A stretch of DNA of 64,000 nt from Bombyx mori. Lineage: Eukaryota; Arthropoda; Insecta; Lepidoptera; Bombycidae. A program made the translations under genes and the position numbers. Below, one piece after another: positions 1 through 11,900 of the stretch. The stretch spans positions 14,313,501 to 14,377,500 of the forward strand of contig NC_085129.1 of NCBI RefSeq assembly GCF_030269925.1, read 5' to 3'. The first letter of the stretch is position 1. Each line of letters begins with the position of its first letter. Below the pieces are notes generated by a model that was not told the origin of the DNA, did no database searches, and saw nothing but the letters and a program-made list of their open reading frames with translations.

Positions 1-449
1 CTAACGAACAGCAATTCATTTTTATATATAGGTATAGAAGAAGATATATTTTTAAAATAGACTCATCCGATTATTTCGATTTTACTTCGGTCATTCTGTT
101 CATACGAACCGTTTTAGAGCGAATATTATTTTCCCAGCGACCACAGAATTAATACACAATATCTCGGCTCCGCGTCTAAAGCTGGACCGTCGTACCTACT
201 GACAACAATTAGCGACTGTTTGTTAATAAGCTTACGCTGGACGGGCAAGCGATTCGAAAATTACCATCACCGTTTGTAACAACGTCAATACAATCACTAG
301 CATCCTGCCGACGTTGAGTACTCGTGAGTTTGTTCAGCATTCCGTATCGAGAGGTTTAAATAAATAAAAATAATAAATAAACAAAATACTAGTCGCGGTA
401 AGTAGAACATACGAAATAGGATATGATACTATAGTATATTATATAATTA

Positions 450-575
450 TGATATTGCTTAAATGGGTGGGCAAGCTCACGGCTCATGTGCTGGAGAGTT
501 CTAAATCTCGATTTTACAAGACTGCCCCACCCTTCGAACCGAAACGCATCACTGCTTCACGCTAGAAATTTATCA
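450..575 (-). repeat. Bm1 SINE, internally deleted fragment
   Basis: TTGCTTAAATGGGTGGGCAA at the 3' tail end, then a jump to CTGCCCCACCCTTC and GAAACGCATCACTGCTTCAC. The central body is missing. Confidence 0.85.
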
Positions 576-2550
576 AAACTAAAATAATTGTTTGTTCGTG
601 AACCCCTATACGCAAAATTAAATGCCGACCATACAGGCATGATCTACAACCACATAATGACAAAATAAAAAGATGCGCGTAACATTTTAAGCGAAATCGG
701 ATGCGTAAACTAACCACGTTTTGCGCGTAACAAATCGCTAGCGACACGTACAAACAAAAGTATTCTTTTCATTCATAAACCAGAAATAGTTTTCAAAACA
801 TTCTATATTATCGTTCTTAACTATAACCCGGCGGACTATCTACGTAAACGCACACATTCGTAACACGTTAGCTCTACGTGTGTGCGTGCAAGTGAATGCG
901 TGTTATTATTTCACTAGAAATAGAACAATAGGCCTGCCATACGTGTACTACAATGCCGGTAATGATGCCAACGGTGTCTGAACGTACGACGTGTAATAAA
1001 CAATTATGTTTTGGCATAAATACTCGGTACAGCTCTGTGTGTAACTCCGATATAACTCTGTGGTCTAACAGTTAAATGACGTAACTAAAAACAATTCTAC
1101 AATTTGATGACAAATACATTAGTTCATTTATAAAGTACCTATTGATAAAAGTGAATTCGAACCTTAATGTTGTTTCACGCGCTTTTGTTGGCTAGGTTTT
1201 TTTTTTTAAATCCAGTTTTTTTTTAAATTCTGTATCCTAGGTACTTCGTCGATATAAACAGGACTTTATGATCTTGACTTGTATTTATTATAATACACTC
1301 CTACTATTAGGTAATGTAAATGTTTGTAAAATCAGCCAATTTCTACAAAGCTTTTGGTGTGTATGTATTTTTTTTCTCTTAATAATACTTCCCTATTTGA
1401 ATCGGTTTTACTTCACAATTCAATGAATTTAATCTTTATTGCGCGAAGCCCTAATCACCTTTCTAAAATAATAATACAAATTTTAACCAAAAAAATAATG
1501 GAAATGGTTAGATCTTGATAAAATTAAACTTGCCCACATGAGAAGCACTAGAGAATTGAAATAAAAAATAATCATCAAAATCGGTTATCCTAGTAAAAAG
1601 TTCTAAGTTCGAATAGCTAACCTCTTCCTTTTTGGAGTATATCCTCATTTACCCCTTATAGCATCGACTATCTTCTGGTAAAACTCCAGTCATTTTCGAT
1701 CTAGCCGTTTCGGAGATTAGCGGGATCAAACAGACAGACGGTCAGACTAATTATTTAAGTATTGTATTTTTTTGTTTACTACACGTACGCTTACGACCCA
1801 CCGGTGGGCCTAGCGTACTTTATACCATTCGGACCAAGCCAAAATCATCGAATCAGTAATTTTTATCAACTTAACATTTTCATTCTAAAATTTATAAAGT
1901 GCGATAATAATTAACGACGTTTACCGTCATACATATATTAAAAAGCTCACGAGTGACTCTTATGGCCCAAATGTTTCAGCATGATAAGGCTCACCGGTGA
2001 GCAATACTCGATTTTTCCATACAGCGTTCAACTTTCTATTTTTCCGTACTTATTCTAGCAACCTCGAGGGGTTATTCTAGATTCACCGAATTAGTAGGTG
2101 AACTCACGGGGCTCAAACCTGACGACGTTACCGAGAAGATGCGGCGTGAAACTCAGTGGGCTTTGTCTGTGGGGGTGGCGTTCAACGTGTTAAAACAAAA
2201 CGCATTTATTTTACTTTCGGTTCCTCAATTAATCATTTCTTCATTGTATTACCTGAGTAGCCGCGCGATATCAAGACAAACCAATACACGAACAAATCTC
2301 TACAACACAGTTCTTTTACCAACATTGTTTGTGAACGATAGTTTCGCATTTCTAATTGCAAACACGAGGTATCGCATCACAGATGAAAAGATAAGTAAAT
2401 GTGTGTTTGCGAAACTTGTTTGCCTAACGTACCTACATACGAGTATGTAGAATGTACTGATTCTGTTGTTTACGTATTGTGATTCGAAGATTTTGAATTT
2501 GCATTTTAATTTGTACATCGCAGGTGATAAACAATGAGATTACTGCACGC
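576..2550. other. Intronic / intergenic, no gene seen
   Basis: AT-rich sequence left of the Mxd exons. Contains a moth repeat ending near 1760 (AGCGGGATCAAACAGACAGA) and a fragment of the five-copy repeat at 2060-2175. No bHLH exon of Mxd was recognised here. Confidence 0.6.
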
Positions 2551-2556
2551 ATTGTC

Positions 2557-2985
2557 GTCGTGGCCTAAAGGATAAGACGCCCTGTGCATTCGTATCGAAC
2601 GATGCGAATGTGCCGGTGTTCGAATCCCGCAGGCGGGTAACAATTTTGCTGGTAAAATATGCACTTAATAAATGTTCACGAATGACTTCCACTGTGAATG
2701 AATAACATCATCTAATAAGAGTAAAGCCCGCAAAACAAAAATTTGCGTAATTACTGTTGGTAGGACGTATTGTGAGTCCGTACGGGTAAGTATCACCACC
2801 CTGTCTGTTTCTGCCGTTAAGCAGTAATGTGTTTCGGTTTGAAGGGTGGGGCAGCCGTTGTACTGTAAAACTGAGACTTAGAACTCAGCTCTAAAGGTAG
2901 CGCGGCATTTATTGATGTCTATTGGCTTCGGTGACCATTTAACGCCAGGTAAGCCACAATGAACTATGCAATAAACAATACAATA
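2557..2985 (+). repeat. Bm1 SINE, near full length, diverged
   Basis: It has a tRNA-like head with A box (GTGGCCTAAAGGATAAGACG) and B box (GGTGTTCGAATCCC), then the Bm1 body (GTTTCGGTTTGAAGGGTGGG) and tail. Many substitutions against the younger copy at 8082 suggest an old insertion. It lies in the Mxd intron. Confidence 0.9.
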
Positions 2986-3969
2986 GTTTTAAAACTCTAA
3001 TATCCTGGCCAGTATCAGAAGGATAAAACAAAAAAAGATTGAATAGTTTAATAATGAGATTTTATTCTTTTTAAGCTACATATTATGGTTTATTGTATTA
3101 AAAATAAGATACTTGTTTGTTTCTTGTGAATCATAAGCACGTAGGATTACATTATTTATAGTTTAACAGCTAGAATATCGACTTCGTAGAGGACAAGCTC
3201 TGAGTGCGCTCCGCCCCTAACATTAAATTTGTAGACGTAAATTTGACAAGAAGATTGATTACCACGTGTCCGTGTTCGATACGTTTTCGTGTAATCATTA
3301 TATTAATCACATCGACTGTGCTCAGAGCTATTCGAGTCAACGCGATTCAATCATTTTTGTTGTACTATGTGGTTGGTGCATTCATTAGAAATGATTTGTA
3401 TGACGCGGCTCTATATGGAGGAGGCGATTTTATTTGTTCGACTTCATGGCAATGGAGGCACTCAATTTGAAGCCCATGATTTTAATACATCACCCGCAAA
3501 AGTTATTTTATAGTTTATTCTAGTCATTATTTTTTTATAGCTATAATAGTCCCCGACATTTCAATACTTTACAGTTTTCGTGGTAGCGAACGACACTGTC
3601 GTCGCTAAAGCAGTTTCAATTACGTCTATGACTCGGAAAACCCTAGGAGAATACTAGACGAACTTGATTTTTAAGTGATTCGTAGACATTGCTACGTGAA
3701 AGCCGGCACCCACATGGAGACGCGAGGTAATGGTCTCTGGTAATGACATTGTAAACACTATCATACATTGGACACCGGAATGCATCACTATACCGCGGCA
3801 GAATTATAAATAACCTACCACCAGTTAACTTATGCCAAAATATTCCTCAATCAATGTCCGACAGGCTATAATGTTTAGCATACAAAAAATAGTGTTTTTT
3901 TCGTTATTGCTTTTATGAATGTTAATATCGTCACCCACTTCGATACGTGCGATACAGTCTCAATAGTTT

Positions 3970-4090
3970 AACATCTGCCCCACCCTTCAAACTGGTACGC
4001 ATTACTGCTGCGAAAATTACTTCTACCTACTACAGAAACGGGAAGGAAGATGACCTACCCGTGCGGGTTTGCATGATACTTATCACCATT
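3970..4090 (-). repeat. Bm1 SINE body fragment
   Basis: CTGCCCCACCCTTCAAAC followed by CGCATTACTGCT and CTACCCGTGCGGG in Bm1 order, minus orientation. Confidence 0.75.
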
Positions 4091-5172
4091 AAACAATACT
4101 AAGTAGATAAAAAAAACACAATTAATTACTAAACTTCATGTAACCAATGAGAGTATAATGAAAAAAATAAAAAACAAAATCGTAAATCATTAATTAAGTA
4201 GATTTTATCAGAACTGAAACCCGCGTGCGTTCGTATTTACAAAATTTACAAAACATACAATATATCAAGCGACGCGCGTGAAAAAAAGGAATAACTCACT
4301 GTATTAATAAATATTTTAAATTATAAATCTTAATCACGATCCTTTCTTTTTTAACATACAGATAAAGTTTTATCGTTAACGTAACATATTATTTTCTCCG
4401 TTCCGAACAGATTACAGTTTTACAGTTTTCGTGGTCACTCACACACAACAATCGCATTTTTTTTTTTCGTCGCGTCTATGAATACTGTAAAACTCGAAAC
4501 GTAAAACCAATTTAAATTGTGCCTCACGAAAACCAAATAAAAAAAACAGTGACTATTAAATTTGTACGATTGGAAAAATTATGAAAAACCGTCCTACGTT
4601 CTAATAAGATTGAGGAAAATCACATAAAATTTTCCGAACAAATTTCTTAAGAGAATACATTTTTAAAAGTGAACCCCGTTTTCCCCTTTTTGGTTAAGTC
4701 TTTAATATTTTGAAAAAAAAACTCTTAACATAAACAACGTTAATGTTGTTTGTTAGACTATAACCGTGAATGCCTTTGAAACCATATAATCGCTTTTTAC
4801 ATAATCCGTTCTCTTAGTACTTACTAAATAAAACAGAATCGCACTAAACACCGCGGCACAGAAGCGTATCGTAACAAGAACCCTTCGGTTCGGATCTGGC
4901 AAATGGGTTGCAAGTCGCGCGGCCGTCACATTAAACTCATGCACTCCCTTGCCGCTAGTGCCAAGGTCAGCGCACCACGCGACAACCACATCGCGCCGCC
5001 ATCCCGCCCCGTTTAAAACACCACACAAAAATAACAAACATCACGACATACCTGTTCTTTTCTAATTCGTTATGTGTAGTCCTGTAACAAAAAACATAAC
5101 ATCACGGCACTGTCACGTAAACACTTATCACTCACTGCACTCACTATTATTATCACTAGACGGCCGACTCAC

Positions 5173-5444
5173 CTGCTTCCCTGCGATTTTTTCGTCTTCG
5201 GACGTCTCCCCCCCGGCTTGGGATCTTCGTATATAGGTAACGCCGAGGCGTAACCGTGTTCCGCGTCTGCAATGAACAAAACTGCAATTCCGTCAATATC
5301 AGCTGATTACGCTACGGGCGAAAATAGACGGGTGCCATTTTTGACGTGTGCGTGTCGTTTGACAATTCGAACAAAGAAAAACAAAATACCTCGGTCACGG
5401 CGTTCGATGAATTCGGCGGCTTGGATTAAATCGGCAATGCTCAT
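5173..5444 (-). CDS. Mxd/Mad-family bHLH-zipper repressor, first two coding exons (partial gene)
   Basis: Exon 1 is 5390-5444 and exon 2 is 5173-5266 on the minus strand. Exon 1 encodes MSIADLIQAAEFIERRDR, which matches the Sin3-interaction helix at the N-terminus of MAD/MXD proteins. A GT donor follows in phase 1, and exon 2 (acceptor TTGCAG, donor CAG/GTGAGT) continues with AEHGYASALP, the signature after the SID in vertebrate MXD1/MXI1/MXD4, then a basic stretch (PKPGGRRPKTKKSQG). Family knowledge: Mxd proteins pair with Max at E-boxes and recruit Sin3-HDAC to oppose Myc. The bHLH-zipper exons were not found in the 5.1 kb to the left, so they probably lie outside the window. The ATG chosen begins the SID itself; a longer upstream N-terminus is possible. 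The exon pair is well supported; the exact paralogue (Mxd versus Mnt) is not resolved. Confidence 0.82.
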
Positions 5445-5692
5445 TTTAATGGTACGCGGAGTAAACACGGCGGTCACGAACGACACTCGACTTCACTCGA
5501 ATGAAACTATTAATAAAAGTATCTCAGGGCGCTCAGAGATCCACGACAGCGTGCACGGACGTCAAAAACACACTGAACTAGTCGGGGACGCGAGACCGTG
5601 TGGAACGGTTCGTGATTTGTCGGCGCCACTCGGAGCCGCTTCGGCAAGCCAATCGCGGCACACGATGCCTACAATAAAATACCTGGGTCAAT

Positions 5693-5698
5693 CACGTG
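5693..5698. promoter_or_regulatory. Canonical E-box upstream of the Mxd start
   Basis: CACGTG lies about 250 bp upstream of the Mxd ATG, with a CCAAT-like motif nearby at about 5649. CACGTG is the core site bound by Myc/Max and Mxd/Max dimers, so autoregulation is conceivable. A single hexamer occurs often by chance, and no transcription start is visible here. Confidence 0.3.
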
Positions 5699-5944
5699 AA
5701 CTTTGTGTTTCCAAACAAAACATTTTTTTTTTCGTATGCGCTGCTCTTGGTGAAGTGGTAACTCTTCGCTTTAACGAAACTGGCTGGTTTTTAACAATCT
5801 GTTGTAGATAATAAGCACACATTTCACGATTTCACATAACATTTCAAAATAATACGTGTCTAGACATCCATTATTGCTTTAAATAATAGAGTACGTTGAC
5901 TTTGTTTTCATTGTACTTATACTTAAAAAATTAAAACGACTATG

Positions 5945-8900
5945 TCACATTTGCGAAACACTTTTAATATTCAATATTCTCAAGCACGTTTTCAATGTAT
6001 CATTCAATATAATCAACATATGGATTCTTGCGAACATGACCGGTAGCAGATGCTTCCTTGGTTCCTGTAACAATGATACATTTCTACGCTTAGGGTGTGT
6101 CGCCCAAGTCATGTGAACGTAGATGGAAATCGATGCAGAGCCAAACAAGGAATGTTCTTCCACATCGATTGTTCGGAGAATTGCATTTGTAATCATATAG
6201 ATGAGTATTTGTAAAGGGGGAAGACGTGTTATGCCTACCTGCTGGACAATAACAAAAATTGGCTAAAAGATCTCGTAGTAGTTTAATAATCACCATTGTA
6301 AATTATTATTTTTAGTTTACTGGGTTGACGAGCTCACGGCCTGGTGTTAAGTGGTTACCGGAGCCCATAGACATCTATAACGTAAATGCGCCACTCACCC
6401 TGACATGAATTCTAAGGACGGCTTACCTGGCTGAGCCTTTGCTCGCCCACCTGTCCTGATGAAACTGGAAAGGCCTCAGGGCCACCAGTAATCCTTCAAG
6501 CATAAAAAAAGTGCAATGGCTGCCTCGCCCTTCAAACCGATATGCATTACTGATTCACGACAGAAATAGGCAGGGTGGTGGTAGCGCGGACACACAAGAC
6601 GTCCTAACACCAGTAAGCCTCTAGGGTTTATACTGGCTTCACCGAGGGTGTAGGCGATCTCACGGGACTCAGCCTTGGAAACTTTGCTAACATCTGCCCT
6701 AGCAAGAGCTTGTACAGTAAACTGCTTAGAGAGCGCTATGAAGAATTTTCACCTAAGCGAAACCTATGCAGAGTGGATTTCCAGTCAACTTCGCTCCTTC
6801 ATCTTTCCAGTAACACTTACAACCGAGTAGACCTTACGCGTGTCTGCAGCCGAAAAGCGGAAAATATGAGCAAACGTGTTAAACAGCTAATGCAGTCAAT
6901 AATAATAGTTCCCGATAGGAACTGTGTTTGACCTTCGGACAGATAAAATGTTAATTGTTAAGGAAATTGTAATTTAATTACCTACTGTAAATGAAGATAC
7001 AGAGAAAAATCACGCATGGTCACCTGATCCTAAGCTAGGTCGCTCCTGCACTAAGAAACCAGACATTTACGTTAATATATTAAAACATCCGGACAAGAAA
7101 CAAACAAATCTGTTCACGTCGCAAAATTGTTTGTCTGCAATGAGAACCGAACCAACGACCCTCGTCCCGGCTGTCTTGGGACGCTACCCACTATGCCATC
7201 TGGTCAATCATTTGGAAAATACGTAAGATTGCTTTCCGGTACAAATAGATTTTGCCATTTTTTATTGTGATATCGGACGTATACGTGGTAAGGTCTGTGG
7301 TAAGGGAAGGCATCCAATCTCGGAGAGTGCAATATGTAATACTGAGCAACTGCTATTTGATTTTTTTATTGCCTTAGAAGATGGGCGAGCTCATCGTCTG
7401 ATATTAAGTTGTCACGCGCGATACTAAGATAGCCGCTATGCTTAACTATTCATTTAGGGGGAAAAGTAGAGGGCAGAAATATTTATTATCGATTTTATGG
7501 ACATATGAGCATACAGCTTTTCTAATAGTGTGGTCATCATCATTCAAGGACGTCAGCAATGTCAGTCATGCAGCCGCCCACATGACTCCTTAAGTTCTGC
7601 CGTGAAGCAGTAATGCGTTTTGGTTTGAAGGGTGGGGCAGCCGTTGTAACTATACTGGAGACCTTAGAACTTATATCTCAAGGTGGGTGGCGCATTTACG
7701 TTGTAGATTTCTATGGGCTCCAGTAACCAGTTAACACCAGGTGGGCTGTGAGCTCGTCCACCATCTAAGCAATAATCATAAAATAAAAAAAACCTCGTAT
7801 GAAGGTTTTACATCGGGTCACATCATTTGAAAATGAATAAAAACGCGTAACAGCTCCTAGTTAGGATTTTTATTGGGTTTTGAGTATCAAAAACACCCAT
7901 CGGAAAACATACTCGGGTTCTGAATAACAAATATTGACAGAAATACTGAATCAAACCAGAAATAGAACTCGGGTCACGTGCTCCATTCAAATTTACTACC
8001 CACTAGCTAGACCAAAGAGAACAGGTATATGTATTAGGTATATAAGTAATATTAGGTATATAAGTAATATAATTTTGTGGTCGTCGTGGCCTAAGGGATA
8101 AGACGTCCGGTGCATTCGTGTGTAGCGATGCACCGGTGTTCGAATCCCGCAGGCGGGTACCAATCGTACTCAACAAATGTTCACGATTGACTTCCACGGT
8201 GAAGGAATAACATCGTGTAATAAAAATCAAACCCGCAAAATTATAATTTGCGTAATCACTGGTGGTAGGACCTCTTGGGAGTCCGCACGGGTAGGTACCA
8301 CCACCCCGCCTATTTCCGCCGTGAAGCAGTAATGCGTTTCGGTTCGAGGGGTGGGGTAGCCGTTGTAACTATACTGAGACCTTAGAACTTATATCTCGAG
8401 GTGGGTGGCGCATTTACGTTGTAGATGTCTATGAGCTTCAGTAACCACTTAACACCAGGTGGGCTGTAAGCTCGTCCACCGATCTATGCAATAAAAAAAA
8501 ATATATTAGGTATATTATATACTAGCTGATATCCGACTCAGTCCGCTTAATCAAGAGAAAGTACCAGTGTAGTTTGCCGTGTAAATGAGATATTTTTTGG
8601 GATAAAAGGTATCCTACGTCACTGTCCTGACTAAAATATGTACTATCATTTAAATAAATCATATCAACCCATTGCTTCGTTTCGACGTGATAGAAGGACA
8701 AACAAACAGACTTTTATATTTATAATAATAAGTATGGATTAGGCATTACAGAGATGTGGTCGGTTTTCGAAGCTGGAGCTCAGACTATGGAGATCCACCT
8801 CGGACACGTTCAAATTATAATAAAAATATATGTTGAGTGTTTGTTGGGATTTCTAATTATCTCTCTTTCTTTTTAGGCAGCGGCTTGGCTCTGCCCCTGG

Positions 8901-11900
8901 CATTGCTGAAGTCCATGAGCGACGGTAACCATCACCATCAGGTGGGCCATATGCTCGTCTGCCTACAAGGGCAATAAAAAAGAAAGAAAAGTTCTCGGTT
9001 TTTTTTATGATTTTTTTGTTTAGGATATTTTATATTTATATTATTACTTAAACGTCTTTTTTTTAAACGTCAACTTAGACATATTCATAATATTATAGCA
9101 GTTCTAAATTTAAAAAAAAAAGGAAAAATTCTAAACAGTTCGGTATATTCTCGCTGATGGGTAATAAGATATCTAACAAGACAAGAAGACACTTAGTGAC
9201 TTTGAATAATCGAAGAGTTGTGGCTACTGGCGTTAATGCAGTAGAAACATTTTCAAAACTATCACTGAACAAGCTGTTCACTGTCAAACAGTAGGAATGG
9301 TGGGGTACACCTTAAATTGCTGCCGAATCAAAGGTGTGCTTAAAAAAAAAGGTTTTGTTTCTTTTCTTTCGTACATTAACATCCCAATTCGCTTTTAAGA
9401 GTTCTGGGTCAAAAATTATAAATTATTCTATCAGTAATTTAATTTTGGTTTTAAGCTTTTGACTTTATATGTACTATGTACAGTGAATTGCGGAAGCGGA
9501 TTCGATGTCTCTAAAAAATATTTAGTGGGAAATGAAAAAATACAAGATCTGAAAACGGTGTTACGTGGTTACTGGGGACCATAGACATCTACAACGTAAA
9601 TGCGCCACCCATATTGAGATATAAGTTCTAAAGTCCCAGTATAGTTACAACGGCTGCCCCACCCTTTAAGCCGAAACGCAATACTGCTTCACGGTAGAAA
9701 TAGGCGGGGTGGTGGTACCTACCTGTGCGGACTCACAAGAGGTCCTACCACCAGTAATTTCCATACCACCTTAATGTTGAAACTGTGTATTTCTGACACA
9801 GTTTGAAAACTATAGTTCACCGACGAACTACTACTTAAATTCACTAGTTGTATATATGAGTCGTCTATTATCAAAGGTGGCAATCTGTGCATTTGGACAA
9901 AAAAATGTTATTGATATGTCAATACAGATTGATTTGAATATAATCGTCTCCTTCAAAGAATACGGTTCAAAACCTGCATTAAATAAAGGTTAATACTTAA
10001 CCTGTTATTTATCTAAGATGTCGTTCAGAAGAGTTTTGTGACTGCCAATGGAATACAAAGTCAATAATTCGTTTTTCTGATTTACCAATAATTGTCCAAA
10101 AGTCACATTGCCGGCTTTGATAATAGTCGACTCATATGATCGAATTACGATGTGAGTTGGTAGGGCCATTGCGTCACTTCTGTCCCGAAGCAGTCATGCG
10201 TTGAACTACACTTTCAAAGACTGAAACCGCCCTTATAGGATATAGTTAAGCCTTCGACCTCAACTCTCCGGATGGGAGGAAACACTCACATTGTAATGTC
10301 TATGAACTCCAGTAACCAAGCATTAAGTGAAATAGTAAAATTGTTTTTTTTCTGAAATCCATAAACAGGCACCCAGTGAGGGTTTTGTATCTTCATTCCT
10401 AAGCACATTATGTAAATCGGTCTATGAGAATTCCGTTAATACTAACGGGCTTTTATTAGCTTGACCGGTATCTCTCTATCTATATACTGAATCTTGCAAC
10501 TTAAGTTTTACAAAGTTTAAGGTGTCCTATGTATTTTAAAATTTACACATTATTGCTGATGATAAAACAATGATACTATTACTTCGGCATAATATTTTGA
10601 CTAGGATCATCCACAGAAAAAATATATTATTATGATTTGCATGATATACTTTATCATGCATTAAAGTATGTTTTTTCGTTTTTAACTGCTATTTCATTAA
10701 ATTTATGACATTCTTTTCTATTTTTTATAGTATATATTTGATTAAAATATATATGTAGCTTACCGTTAATATCCGAATTTTTCTGTAGTACTGGCTGAAT
10801 ACTCTAACCATAGAGCATAGAAAACTGCAGATCTGATGTGGCTTGAATTCACATTTGGAACCTTCTAAGTCTACACAACTGCTCAGGAGTGAAGGAAGAC
10901 CCAATATAAAATTGAAGATAAGATACCATTCGTCCTATAAAAAAACAATTCCATTTTATTTTTTGATATTGCATAGAGAGCTCAATGAACTCAACTCAGA
11001 TGGTGTGAAATGTTTACCAAAACCATTTGACATTGTAATGTCAATACCGCCACCCACCTCGAGACTAAACAAAACAGAGGTCTGATCAAACTGGAAAAGA
11101 TGACTATTTCACATGCAGCAATAGACAGGCCTATAAAATGCTTTACCACCAGTATTGTGTTTCTCAATATAATTATGGCTCTCAGCTCTTTTCCCAATAT
11201 AGTTATGACTTTAAGCTCTTGTATGACAGTCGGCAGTGGGCATTCATGTAGTGACATGGACTTTGATAAAACTTAACACCAGACAAGATGCATGTTTGTT
11301 TGATAAATTTAAAATTTTTGCATACCTCATGTGTGAGTAAAGTAAAATCAGTTTCGTTGAAATCTGGCAGACTTGGGTATGTCCCTTCACTGACTCTCTC
11401 ATTGTATGTCCTTATAATTGTCTCGAGTCTCGCACAGTTGTACAGGATGAATGATGCTCCTAAAACAAAACATTAATATAGTAATAATACATGAAGCATC
11501 TTTTCTCACACATCTTTTTTTAATTTATAAACCTTAACCACATATAATGTGACTTCCACAGAATTAAATAGTAATAAATGTTAGGCTAATTGAAAATTGG
11601 CACGTTGGGCTCTCATCACCACTAGGTGTATGAGCATTTGCTATAAAATATATAAATATTGTTTGTATTGTTGTATTGTATTCTGTGATTCTTTATATTC
11701 ACCTTTACTAGATCCCATTAAAGAACAATTCATATTTATTTTAACAGCACTACTCGGTCTAGTTTGGAGTAACTCAAACACTACCGCTGATTCCCCTAAG
11801 TGATCTATAAACTCTTTCCATTTGGAATCTTCTGATATTCTCACTCCATACTTATGCTGAGCAATTGACATCATTTCTTCTTGTCTATTTCTAAAATAAA

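Noticed and set aside
2557..2640. Possible tRNA gene (GGCCTAAAGGATAAGACG)
   Set aside because: This is the tRNA-derived head of Bm1, repeated at 8082, 25424, 47238 and 59302.
4753..5037. 94-codon minus-strand frame next to Mxd exon 2
   Set aside because: It lies in the Mxd intron, shows no bHLH or zipper pattern and has no splice acceptor in the right phase.
5272..5811. 179-codon plus-strand frame upstream of Mxd
   Set aside because: It overlaps the Mxd exon 1 coding strand in antisense and has no recognisable domain; its length reflects local GC-rich sequence.
6239..6296. VIIKLLRDLLANFCYCP as the missing DALRD3 exon
   Set aside because: Weak similarity only; an in-frame stop lies just upstream, no acceptor AG precedes it, and its donor phase does not match the terminal exon.
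9093..9287. Possible DALRD3 exon on the minus strand
   Set aside because: LRLFKVTKCLL superficially resembles the DALRD3 C-terminus, but the true C-terminal exon is clearly at 5945-6064.
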